This document shows, piece by piece, positions 1 through 7,658 of a stretch of 33,870 nt of DNA. The stretch comes from UBA1205 sp045598105 (GTDB taxonomy: Bacteria > Bacteroidota > Bacteroidia > Bacteroidales > WCHB1-69), in NCBI GenBank assembly GCA_045598105.1, contig JAZLLK010000098.1:1-33870 (forward strand), in the 5' to 3' direction. Both the position numbers and the translations under genes were made by a program. Under the pieces are notes generated by a model, which worked only from the letters and a program-made list of their open reading frames with translations, was not told where the DNA came from and searched no databases. How positions within the stretch are numbered: position 1 is the stretch's first letter; each line of letters opens with the position of its first letter.

Positions 1-1383
1 TATCTGCTGGTGAAGAATTTCAATATCGTCTTTGAAGCCATCATTGATGAATTGGTGGGTGCGCCTGAATCCGAGACCCCAAGTGGATTGAAAGACCAGG
101 GAGATGGAAAACGCGTTGACCACATTTACCAGTACAAAGACCTGATTCACAACGAAGAGGACAAGCCCGTTTATTATATCGGCGATTCCAAATATTATAA
201 GCGGGGTGCTCCTATTGGAGAAAATTCCGTTTACAAGCAATTCACGTACGCCCGCAATGTGATTCAGTGGAATCTGAATCTCTTCAATAATTCGCAAGAA
301 ACAGAAATCGAAGGGCACGTCAAGTTGCGTGATGATGTTACCGAAGGCTACAATGTGATTCCTAATTTCTTTATTTCTGCTCAGCAGAATACATTGGGAC
401 GCTCATTTGATATCCAACCGACGACGAATGAACGGAAATACTACCAGTCCAAGCAATTCGACAACCGATTGTTCGACAGGGATACTTTCCTTATCGCACA
501 CTACGATGTGAATTTCTTGTTTGTGGTCGCTCTGTACGGACGGAACAATAAAGGCGAAAAATCTGCCTGGAAAGAGAAAGTGCGAGGAATGTTCCGCAGC
601 GAAATACAGGCTATGCTGGAGCAGAACTTTAACTTCTACGCCATTACCGCCAAAGAGGGTGTTAATGCGGCCGCCTATATAGATGATCATTTTCAGGAAT
701 TGTTGGGAAAAATTTTCACTCCGTATCCGGACAGGGAAGGACAGAAGTATTTTTCTGTTGCCTTGGATAACCGTGAGGAATTTTCTGAAGCCAACGAGAC
801 CTTATTGAATCAGTTAAAGGAAAATTTTCATCTTGAGCGATGCGAACATATATATGATGATCCTAAAGAGCTGCTTCCACAAGTAACGCCATTCGTTCAA
901 CAGATGGCGGTGCCTTCCAATTTCCTTACGCACCATTATCTGGAAAAATATGCTGACAGATTAATTCTCATTGGTTGCTATCATAACCAAGCTCATTTGG
1001 ATTGGATTTTAGGTAAAAACGACAAAGGAACGCTTATCTATAATGTCCGTTTGGACAAGAACCGTCCGGGTGCTCAGAAAATAACGCAATTGTCTAACAA
1101 TGTCGCCTGTTTTGTTATTCTGTACGAACAAGGGCATGAGCACGAAAACAAATATCGTGTGTTCCACGTGCATCATCACGCCACCATGACGGAAGATAGA
1201 ATGCGCAAAGCGTTATATCCGGATCCTCACGGCAAATACTTCTGCTATGTATTCTCTGAAGAAGTCACATTGGGAAATTTGAACTTGAGTTTACTTTTGG
1301 ATGAAGAAAAACAGAAAGATACTTATGTTGAAGGTGCCCCGATATTCATGACAGGAAAAGACCTTTTGAAATACAGACAATGA
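1..1383 (+). CDS. PD-(D/E)XK nuclease-like protein, probably restriction endonuclease (5' end missing)
   Basis: The reading frame is open from base 1, so the gene starts upstream of the window; the GTG at 10 is only an internal valine codon. About 460 C-terminal residues are present and the stop is TGA at 1381-1383. The visible N-terminal part has a nuclease-like pattern: V-D (Asp at 118-120), then about 21 residues later a hydrophobic strand ending G-D-S-K (Asp 184-186, Lys 190-192), the D...D-x-K arrangement of PD-(D/E)XK enzymes. The following Y-K-Q-F/Y-A-R-N-V-I-Q segment resembles restriction enzymes such as the LlaJI group, but I am not certain of the family. The C-terminal third is unassigned. 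Codon use differs from the rest of the window: by eye only 5 of 25 Ile codons are ATA, against 24 of 32 in glnS. This suggests horizontal acquisition. No methyltransferase or McrB-like partner is visible; it could lie upstream. Confidence 0.55.
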   Translation, partial: YLLVKNFNIVFEAIIDELVGAPESETPSGLKDQGDGKRVDHIYQYKDLIHNEEDKPVYYIGDSKYYKRGAPIGENSVYKQFTYARNVIQWNLNLFNNSQETEIEGHVKLRDDVTEGYNVIPNFFISAQQNTLGRSFDIQPTTNERKYYQSKQFDNRLFDRDTFLIAHYDVNFLFVVALYGRNNKGEKSAWKEKVRGMFRSEIQAMLEQNFNFYAITAKEGVNAAAYIDDHFQELLGKIFTPYPDREGQKYFSVALDNREEFSEANETLLNQLKENFHLERCEHIYDDPKELLPQVTPFVQQMAVPSNFLTHHYLEKYADRLILIGCYHNQAHLDWILGKNDKGTLIYNVRLDKNRPGAQKITQLSNNVACFVILYEQGHEHENKYRVFHVHHHATMTEDRMRKALYPDPHGKYFCYVFSEEVTLGNLNLSLLLDEEKQKDTYVEGAPIFMTGKDLLKYRQ

Positions 1384-1394
1384 TTATACTAAGC

Positions 1395-1435
1395 GGAAAG
1401 TATAGTCTTGAAAAATAAAACTATAACTCCTTTCC
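1395..1435 (+). terminator. Hairpin after the nuclease gene
   Basis: GGAAAG-TATAGT (1395-1406) can pair with ACTATA (1420-1425) and CTTTCC (1430-1435), giving 12 base pairs with a 4-nt bulge. It starts 11 nt after the stop codon. There is no T-tract, so termination is inferred from position and may be weak. Confidence 0.35.
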
Positions 1436-1842
1436 AATAAGCTTATTCCATTATTTCACATCCAAAATAACTCATTTTTATAATATTAAATAATTTGACA
1501 GTATATGACAAAATGTATTTGTAGTATATTGTAATACAAATATTTACTGATGTTGTGTAAAATTGTGCGGCTATAGAAGCCGCACGGTGATCAACTCCCT
1601 CGTATAATACGATAAATTTTCCATGGTGAAGCCGGAGATAAAGTAGGGCGGTTGTACAATAAATATGTGAATGTATGCGTTACAATACGGAAAAAGAAGT
1701 GATAACACACTCGGTTTTATAGTATAGGCATCAGCCGGCATAGTATGCCCTGCAATGTTAACTATAATACCGGCTGTGAAAGAACTGAACATATAGCGAA
1801 TATATTCATACAATAAAGTAAAAACAACATAACCATATCCTC
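1436..1842. other. Non-coding spacer with one perfect hairpin
   Basis: No convincing gene is seen. GTGCGGCT (1565-1572) and AGCCGCAC (1578-1585) form a perfect 8-bp stem with a 5-nt loop. ATTTGTA (1517-1523) and TACAAAT (1535-1541) form a second, AT-rich inverted repeat. A clear TAnnTTTG promoter for the helicase gene at 1843 is not visible, so its promoter remains unassigned. Confidence 0.5.
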
Positions 1843-4608
1843 ATGCCCGTCCCCTACGAATTTATATTAATAAAAGGCGAGCCCAAGGCCCTGCAAATAG
1901 ATAGCATACGCCGTGAGAACGGAGTATATGCGGTGCAGTATGCATCCTCGCCTAGGGAATATCATTATAAGCAGAGTGATGTGGTGTGGCTGCGTACCTA
2001 CCTGTGGTATGATCCTTTGCTGCATAAGGTGTGGGTAAACGGCCAAGTGCAGCATAATGTGAGCAATATTATGTCCTTTGAGCAAAGCGAGGGTATTAAG
2101 CATTGGCGTATCACCTATGCCAATGGCAGCATGCAGGATTATTTGCACGGCACTGTGCGTATAAGTGAAACATGTTTGGCCCACAAGGCCGCCCAAAACG
2201 TATGGTATTACCTGAAAGATGTGGCTCACACCAATGAGTTGGGGCGTAATGCCCGCAGTGAGGGGCTGCTGTATGCGGCGTATGGTGAGATTGATTTTAT
2301 TGATCCCTCATGGGCCGTAGCCCCTTATATAGCCCCTGACAGGTATAAGCTTAAGCATTACAAATTGCCTGACCTTATATTCCCTTTTGGCTGCAATGCC
2401 AGCCAAATGAAGGCTGTAAAAGCCGCCTTTACCAACCAAATAAGCGTGGTGCAGGGTCCGCCGGGTACCGGCAAAACCCAAACCATATTGAACATTATAG
2501 CCAATATATTGCTGCAAAATAAAACGGTGATAGTGGTCTCCAATAACAATTCGGCCGTGGGCAATGTGCTGGAAAAGCTCCGAAAGTATGAGCTGGACTA
2601 TGTGGCGGCCTACTTGGGCAATAAAGAGAACAAAGCCGCCTTTTATATGCAGCAGCAGGTGTTGCCTGAATATATATCGCATTGTAACACCGATAGTGAG
2701 CACATAAAAGCGGAGCGTAGTCGTGTCAACGAAGTATGCGGGCAGCTAAGCCGTGCCTTCCGTTATCAGGAGCAGCTGGCCGCCGCCAGGCAGGAATACA
2801 GTGAGCTGCAGGTGGAGTGGAAGCACTTTGTGCAGGATAATCATATAGATGCGAGCCGCTATGTGCTTAACAGGAAGGTGAGCTCCGCTAAAATAATGAA
2901 TTTGTGGCTCTATAGCCAATCCTGCGTGCAGGGTGAATCCGCATCCGCACACGGGTGGATAGCCTGTATTATTACCCGCATAAGGCAGCATAAAATACGT
3001 AGTACCTGCCGCCGTTTGCTGGGTGCCCATGCAGCATGCCTGCAAAATAATATGCCTGTAATTACGGATATACAGGCTTACTATTATGTGGCCCGCATGC
3101 GTGAACTGCAGCAGAAAATAGAAAGTACCTCTCTGCAATTGGAAAATATGGACCTTAAACGTATGACTGACAATATGACCGCCGGTTCCATGGAGGTGCT
3201 CAAGACTTATTTGGGCAAAAAATATGCCCGCATGAGCCGCATACAATATAATGCATCGAGCATAAAAAACAGTCAGGAAGCATTCCTGCAGCAGTACCCC
3301 GTGGTGCTCAGCACCACCTTCTCGGCCCGTGCCTGCGTGCCTAACGTTGTATATGATTACCTTATTATGGACGAGGCCTCACAAGAGGCTATAGTAACCG
3401 GTGCCATAGCCCTCACCTGCGCCAAAAATGCGGTAATAGTAGGTGATGTAAACCAGCTTCCACCCGTAATAACGGAAGCCGACAGGCAAAAACTTACCGC
3501 CATATTCCAATCCTTCCATGTGCCCGCCGGCTATGACTGCTCCCGAAGTAAAAACAGCTTTCTGCAGTCGGTGTGTACGGTGCTGCCACAGGTGGAAATT
3601 ACACTGCTGCGGGAACATTACCGGTGTCATCCTAAAATTATCAACTTTTGTAACCAAAAATTTTACGGAGGCAAACTCCTCATTATGACCGAAAACCATG
3701 ACGATGACCACGTGATGACCGCCATAAAAACCGTTCCCGGTCAGCATGCCCGCGGACATTATAACCAGCGTGAAATAGATGTGGTGAAGCAGGAAGTGTT
3801 GCCACTGCTGGCACAAAATGAAGATGTGGGCATAATTACTCCGTATAACGACCAGGTACAGGAGTTTAACCGTCAGCTGCCCGGCCTTGAAACCGCTACC
3901 GTACACAAATACCAGGGTAGAGAAAAAGACAGCATAATTATGAGTGTGGTAGATGACCATATTACCGAATTCAGCAACGATCCTAACCTGCTTAATGTGG
4001 CCATATCCCGGGCAAAAAAACATTTCTATATAGTGCTTTCGGGCAATACACAGCCTGCCCGTAACCATATAAGCGATTTGGTGGATTATATAGAATATAA
4101 TAATTGTACGGTTACGCATAGTAAAGTGAGTTCCGTATTCGATTATTTGTATAAACAATACACAAGGCAAAGAATGGAATATTTAAAAAACGCTAAGCGT
4201 ATAGCGGAATACGATTCCGAAAACCTCACCTATGCCTTGATAAATAATATTATAGATGAAAACCCCGATTTCGGCTATCTGGGTGTGTATTGTCATATAC
4301 CATTAAGAAATATTATAAAAGATACGTCATTAATGAGCGAAGAAGAAGTCCGTTATGTATCACAAAACGGTACACATGTGGATTTTTTAATAGTAAATCA
4401 CGTTACTAAAAAATCGGTGCTGGTAGTAGAAACCGATGGTTATGCCTATCATAAAACGGGTACAAAACAAAGTGAACGTGATATAAAGAAAAATCATATA
4501 CTGGAAATATATGAAATACCATTGCTGCGATTGTCCACCACCGGCAGCGGCGAAAAAGAAAAAATAATAACATGCTTAAATGATATATTGAATGCGCCGC
4601 TTGGCTAA
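1843..4608 (+). CDS. Superfamily 1 DNA/RNA helicase with C-terminal Vsr/DUF2726-like nuclease domain
   Basis: A 921-residue protein. The helicase core has Walker A GPPGTGKT at residues 205-212, Walker B with DEAS at 510-513, a Q-L-P-P motif shortly after, the H-K-Y-Q-G-R-E-K-D segment typical of motif V in DNA2/NAM7-type helicases, and N-V-A-I-S-R-A-K-K-H (motif VI) from residue 718. Between the two RecA halves lies a long, poorly conserved insertion. The last 130 residues look like a DUF2726/Vsr-like PD-(D/E)XK nuclease: Asp847 in V-D-F-L, then E863-x-D865 and a K/R-rich helix. The N-terminal 180 residues are unassigned. Helicase-nuclease fusions of this kind occur in repair and in phage defence; the sequence alone does not decide which. 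Ile codons are mostly ATA, as in the core genes, so unlike its left neighbour it seems long resident. Start is ATG 1843. Confidence 0.82.
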   Translation: MPVPYEFILIKGEPKALQIDSIRRENGVYAVQYASSPREYHYKQSDVVWLRTYLWYDPLLHKVWVNGQVQHNVSNIMSFEQSEGIKHWRITYANGSMQDYLHGTVRISETCLAHKAAQNVWYYLKDVAHTNELGRNARSEGLLYAAYGEIDFIDPSWAVAPYIAPDRYKLKHYKLPDLIFPFGCNASQMKAVKAAFTNQISVVQGPPGTGKTQTILNIIANILLQNKTVIVVSNNNSAVGNVLEKLRKYELDYVAAYLGNKENKAAFYMQQQVLPEYISHCNTDSEHIKAERSRVNEVCGQLSRAFRYQEQLAAARQEYSELQVEWKHFVQDNHIDASRYVLNRKVSSAKIMNLWLYSQSCVQGESASAHGWIACIITRIRQHKIRSTCRRLLGAHAACLQNNMPVITDIQAYYYVARMRELQQKIESTSLQLENMDLKRMTDNMTAGSMEVLKTYLGKKYARMSRIQYNASSIKNSQEAFLQQYPVVLSTTFSARACVPNVVYDYLIMDEASQEAIVTGAIALTCAKNAVIVGDVNQLPPVITEADRQKLTAIFQSFHVPAGYDCSRSKNSFLQSVCTVLPQVEITLLREHYRCHPKIINFCNQKFYGGKLLIMTENHDDDHVMTAIKTVPGQHARGHYNQREIDVVKQEVLPLLAQNEDVGIITPYNDQVQEFNRQLPGLETATVHKYQGREKDSIIMSVVDDHITEFSNDPNLLNVAISRAKKHFYIVLSGNTQPARNHISDLVDYIEYNNCTVTHSKVSSVFDYLYKQYTRQRMEYLKNAKRIAEYDSENLTYALINNIIDENPDFGYLGVYCHIPLRNIIKDTSLMSEEEVRYVSQNGTHVDFLIVNHVTKKSVLVVETDGYAYHKTGTKQSERDIKKNHILEIYEIPLLRLSTTGSGEKEKIITCLNDILNAPLG

Positions 4609-4680
4609 AAAAAAGTAAAATTTCCAAATTCTTACATTTTTACCGCTGTGTATTAGTTGTTTAGGTGAGAATGTAAGGAA

Positions 4681-4740
4681 ACGCACAAGGGGCGAAATTC
4701 GCTATACAGGGGTGAAAACGGCTATACAGGGGTGAAATTA
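4681..4740. repeat. Three tandem 20-bp repeats
   Basis: Units at 4681-4700, 4701-4720 and 4721-4740. Units 2 and 3 share a 17-base identical core (gctatacaggggtgaaa); unit 1 is degenerate but keeps a-c-a-a-g-g-g-g-c-g-a-a-a in register. They lie in the 235-bp spacer between the helicase gene and the SDR gene. Two-turn spacing could suit a binding site for a regulator, but no function can be assigned. Confidence 0.75.
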
Positions 4741-4843
4741 TATAACATGCCGCGGGCATATACGCCCCAATACGGAACATGCCGACAGATATATTTTATT
4801 ATAGTAAAGAATAAATTAACATTATAAAAAAAACAATTTAACC

Positions 4844-5494
4844 ATGAAAGTAATATTAACCGGAGCTACCGGCTATGTGGGCGAAGGGGTGCTACTGGCC
4901 ATGCTGGATGATGAACGTATAGAAAAAGTATTGGTAATAGGCCGCCGTACCTGTGGAATAAAGCATGATAAAATGGAAGAGTACATAGTGGACGATTTTC
5001 TTACTTTGCAAGCCGGCAATAGCAGCTTGGAAGGCTATGATGTGGTGTATTTTATAGCCGGCATCACCTCGGTGGGCACCCCTAAGGATGTGTATGAGCG
5101 TGTGTGCTATAGCATTCCGGTACATTTTGCCGATATTATGCCACACAAGCAGCATACCACCTTCATATATTTAAGCGGAGCCGGCACCTCCGTAAAAGGC
5201 CGCCTGCACTGGCAGCAGGTAAAAAGCCGCACCGAAACGGCTGTTATGAACATGGGCTTTAGGCATGCATACGGCTGGCGTCCCATGATGATGGCACCCT
5301 ATACAGGGCAAAAGAATCATCAGGTAAAAGCCCAAAAGGCCGTGCTGCTACTGTGGCCGCTACTGCGTGTGCTCAAGGTGTATTGCACCATGCCCGAAAT
5401 GGTAAATGCCATGTACTATGCCGCCACCGCGGGGCTGCCTTCCCCCTATGTGGAAGCACGGGATATTATCATATATGGTCAACCCGCAAGCTAG
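4844..5494 (+). CDS. NAD(P)-binding Rossmann-fold protein, atypical short-chain dehydrogenase/epimerase family
   Basis: 216 residues beginning with M-K-V-I-L-T-G-A-T-G-Y-V-G, a clear dinucleotide-binding motif TGATGYVG at residues 6-13. It is followed by a basic G-R-R after the second strand and V-V-Y-F-I-A-G after the fourth, all typical of the NmrA/TIP30-like atypical SDR group. The classical catalytic Y-x-x-x-K is not evident: the expected region reads H-W-Q-Q-V-K-S-R-T-E, keeping the lysine but not the tyrosine in standard spacing. It may be a redox sensor or have a changed active site; the substrate is unknown. The gene stands alone. The leader has long A-runs before ATG 4844. Confidence 0.7.
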   Translation: MKVILTGATGYVGEGVLLAMLDDERIEKVLVIGRRTCGIKHDKMEEYIVDDFLTLQAGNSSLEGYDVVYFIAGITSVGTPKDVYERVCYSIPVHFADIMPHKQHTTFIYLSGAGTSVKGRLHWQQVKSRTETAVMNMGFRHAYGWRPMMMAPYTGQKNHQVKAQKAVLLLWPLLRVLKVYCTMPEMVNAMYYAATAGLPSPYVEARDIIIYGQPAS

Positions 5495-5571
5495 CACCTG
5501 TTTCCCCACATACGTTAAATTAAGTTATGTACAAACTTTCACTGCAAAAAAAATAGAATTAAAGAAAAACA

Positions 5572-5692
5572 CGGGACGAAGTACTGTTGCCTGTGGCAAC
5601 TAAGCGTGTAACGCTAAATTTTACTCACAAGCCGCAGGCTTGCAGATAAAATTTAGCATTTACCCGCTTTTTTATATAAGTCCTTCGTCCCG
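5572..5692. mobile_element. MITE-like element with terminal inverted repeats and nested hairpins
   Basis: Left end CGGGACGAAGTACT (5572-5585) and right end, read on the opposite strand, CGGGACGAAGGACT (5692-5679) match at 13 of 14 positions. Flanks are near-identical direct repeats: AGAAAAACAC ending at 5572 and AGAAAACAC at 5693-5701, resembling a target-site duplication. Inside are four more inverted repeats: GTTGCC/GGCAAC (5586-5600), AGCGT/ACGCT (5603-5615), GCTAAATTTTA/TAAAATTTAGC (5613-5657) and AAGCC/GGCTT (5629-5641). It has no coding capacity. The mobile-element reading is inference; a structured RNA or REP-type repeat is the main alternative. Confidence 0.5.
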
Positions 5693-5700
5693 AGAAAACA

Positions 5701-5718
5701 CGCCCGCCTCTGCGGGCG
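5701..5718. repeat. GC-rich hairpin
   Basis: CGCCCGC (5701-5707), loop CTCT, GCGGGCG (5712-5718): a perfect 7-bp GC-only stem directly after the MITE-like element. There is no T-tract, so it is not an obvious terminator. Confidence 0.6.
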
Positions 5719-6073
5719 AGAAAACCAATTCTGTTCTCTTATAACCGTTGTATCTTCAACGTTTTAGCGATAATACACGAGAAAAAAACGTGGCGGTATC
5801 CCTTTAAAATAATGGTATAACCTGAAAAGTAAGTAATACCGCATTCCTAAAGAGGGCTACCGATCCGCATAAGCGGAATGCCGTATAGAAAATGATGTAT
5901 TTTTTGCGTTAAGAACCGGTGTCGGCTGCGCCGGGAATAGATAAGAATCTGTTAAAAGCATGAATAATACATATAGTACGGTGAATGCTTGCTATAGGAA
6001 TAAGCGGCATCAGCGGTTTAGCAAAAAATGCTTCATTTTTAGGCATGGAGGTTCCGCGGTGATTTTTCTTTCG

Positions 6074-6108
6074 GCACCTTTCTTTTCATGGTAGGAAAAG
6101 AAAGGTGC
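6074..6108. repeat. Perfect 14-bp inverted repeat
   Basis: GCACCTTTCTTTTC at 6074-6087 and its exact reverse complement at 6095-6108, separated by 7 bases (atggtag). I recall similar GCACCTTTCTTTT-type palindromes as dispersed repeats in Bacteroidetes genomes, but cannot verify this here. It could act as an extragenic palindrome or a protein-binding site. Confidence 0.65.
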
Positions 6109-6301
6109 ATAAGTATGAATGTACTTTGAATGTTGCTATATCTTTATTAAGCGAATTTATTATTCCCGCATTCGCTAAGTTCCGGGATGCTGATATCCCG
6201 AGTTTGGCATGACTACAAGACTTGTTACGTCCGCTGTCATGGCGGAAGGCGTTGTTTTAAACGGCCATGTGTTCGGGTAAACTTATGTGCCAAAAAAATG
6301 T

Positions 6302-6309
6302 TAACTTTG
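6302..6309 (+). promoter_or_regulatory. Bacteroidetes -7 promoter element of rmuC
   Basis: TAACTTTG matches TAnnTTTG. It lies 25 bases upstream of ATG 6334 and therefore rules out the in-frame start further upstream at 6187. Confidence 0.7.
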
Positions 6310-6333
6310 CACTATTATAAAATTATCAGCTAT

Positions 6334-7542
6334 ATGAATATCATAATCATGGTTTTGGCCTTATTGTCGGTGACAGGGCTTATAGTATCGGTGGTGTATG
6401 TGGTGAAGTATGTGAAGAGTAATACCGAGAATGAGTTTTTGCGTAAGCAGCTCACATCACAGCAGGAGGCATTTAATAAGCAGCTGGAGTCGGCAGTGCA
6501 GCGTATTAAGCTGGAGGCTGCCGATACCTTGCATAGCGGGCAGCAGCAGCTGCATGCTGCCAATGAGGAGCAAATAAGCAATATGCTGGCGCCGCTCAAG
6601 GAGAATATAGCCCTTATGAATAAGCAAATGGGTGAAAACCAAAAGTATCAGGCCGAGTGGACGGCTAAGCTTACCGAGTCGGCCGAGCACATGGTAAAGG
6701 CCACCCTTAAGGTAGGTAATGATGCCAGGCAGCTGGCCACAGCTCTCACGGGCAAGGCTAAAATGCAGGGCTGCTGGGGTGAAAGCGTGCTGGAGCAAAT
6801 ATTGCAGAAAGAAGGATTGCTGCAGGGTCGTGATTATGACCGTGAGTGCGCGAACAACGATGGTACCCGTCCTGACTATGTGCTGCATTTGTACCATGGC
6901 GGCAGCCGCTATGATGTAATAGCCGATGCTAAGGTTTCACTCACTGCCTATACCGAGTATAAAAATGCTACCGATCCCGCCGCGGCGGCTGCCGCCATGG
7001 ACCGACATATCAAAAGCATAGAAACACACGTGAATGAGCTGGCACGTAAGGACTATGCTGCTAAAATACGTAAGGAGTACGGAGGAATAGACTATGTGCT
7101 TATGTTCATGCCCATAGAAAATGCCCTTCGTGAAGCCATGGATGCCGATATTACCCTGTGGCGACGAGCCTATAACAAGGGGGTGGTGATAGTGTCGGAG
7201 CAGAATATACTGCTGTATGTAAAAGTATTGCAGCTCACATTGCACGCTTATAACCGTGATGTGAACGACCGTAAGCTGCTCGCCGCAGCCGAAAATATGA
7301 TAACCCGTACCCGTAAGTTCTACGAAGAATACGTAAAAATGGGAAAAAAACTGAAAGAAGTGTGTGACAGTTATAATGCCGGTGCCGTAAAACTGAAAAA
7401 TGAAGGTCCTTCCATTATTACTTCCGCCGAGCAGGTGCTGCAGGAAGGCGGCCGGCTTAAACTTACCGACAAAGTGATTACTTCTAACGATATCCGTATT
7501 ATCCATACCGATGCTATCACTTCCGGCGAGCCGCAGGAATAG
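6334..7542 (+). CDS. rmuC: DNA recombination protein RmuC
   Basis: 402 residues from ATG 6334. The frame stays open up to 6187, but the -7 element at 6302-6309 lies inside that extension, and the 49 extra residues (Cys/Arg/His-rich) do not look native. From 6334 the protein begins with a membrane anchor (M-N-I-I-I-M-V-L-A-L-L-S-V-T-G-L-I-V), then a long coiled coil, then the conserved RmuC core: G-K-A-K-M-Q-G-C-W-G-E-S-V-L-E-Q-I-L, the R-P-D-Y-V strand, and D-V-I-A-D-A-K-V-S-L, the D-x-K of its predicted nuclease fold. RmuC limits inversions at short inverted repeats and acts in DNA recombination; the fold is a PD-(D/E)XK nuclease. It is a single-gene unit, followed by the glnS promoter. Confidence 0.92.
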   Translation: MNIIIMVLALLSVTGLIVSVVYVVKYVKSNTENEFLRKQLTSQQEAFNKQLESAVQRIKLEAADTLHSGQQQLHAANEEQISNMLAPLKENIALMNKQMGENQKYQAEWTAKLTESAEHMVKATLKVGNDARQLATALTGKAKMQGCWGESVLEQILQKEGLLQGRDYDRECANNDGTRPDYVLHLYHGGSRYDVIADAKVSLTAYTEYKNATDPAAAAAAMDRHIKSIETHVNELARKDYAAKIRKEYGGIDYVLMFMPIENALREAMDADITLWRRAYNKGVVIVSEQNILLYVKVLQLTLHAYNRDVNDRKLLAAAENMITRTRKFYEEYVKMGKKLKEVCDSYNAGAVKLKNEGPSIITSAEQVLQEGGRLKLTDKVITSNDIRIIHTDAITSGEPQE

Positions 7543-7615
7543 CAGGTAATGTTACATTTGTGTAAAATAATATTCCTACATAACCTTGCGGGCAACGAAA
7601 TTGGTAAAAAAATGC

Positions 7616-7623
7616 TACCTTTG
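7616..7623 (+). promoter_or_regulatory. -7 promoter element of glnS
   Basis: TACCTTTG fits TAnnTTTG. ATG 7659 is 35 bases downstream. A TTGG near 7601 could be part of the -33 region. Confidence 0.75.
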
Positions 7624-7658
7624 CAATTTTAATAAGAACCTATAATATATATAAATAT

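Larger units (their letters stand above)
5495..6301. other. 800-bp non-coding, hairpin-rich stretch
   Basis: No reading frame with credible coding character was found on either strand. It contains the MITE-like element at 5572-5692, the hairpin at 5701-5718, the 14-bp perfect inverted repeat at 6074-6108, and a smaller stem CGGGAT/ATCCCG at 6183-6200. It looks like a landing zone for small mobile or repetitive elements between two core genes. Confidence 0.55.

Noticed and set aside
1571..1813. 80-codon minus-strand frame in the spacer before the helicase gene
   Set aside because: The start would be TTG without a promoter, there is no recognisable family, and the composition looks random. Its end falls inside the 1565-1585 hairpin.
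2308..4170. Long minus-strand frames opposite the helicase gene
   Set aside because: They are shadows of a well-supported helicase with all motifs in order. Their translations are rich in His, Ile and Tyr, as expected from antisense of this codon use.
6187..6333. 49-residue N-terminal extension of RmuC
   Set aside because: The promoter -7 element (6302-6309) lies inside it, and the standard membrane anchor begins at ATG 6334.
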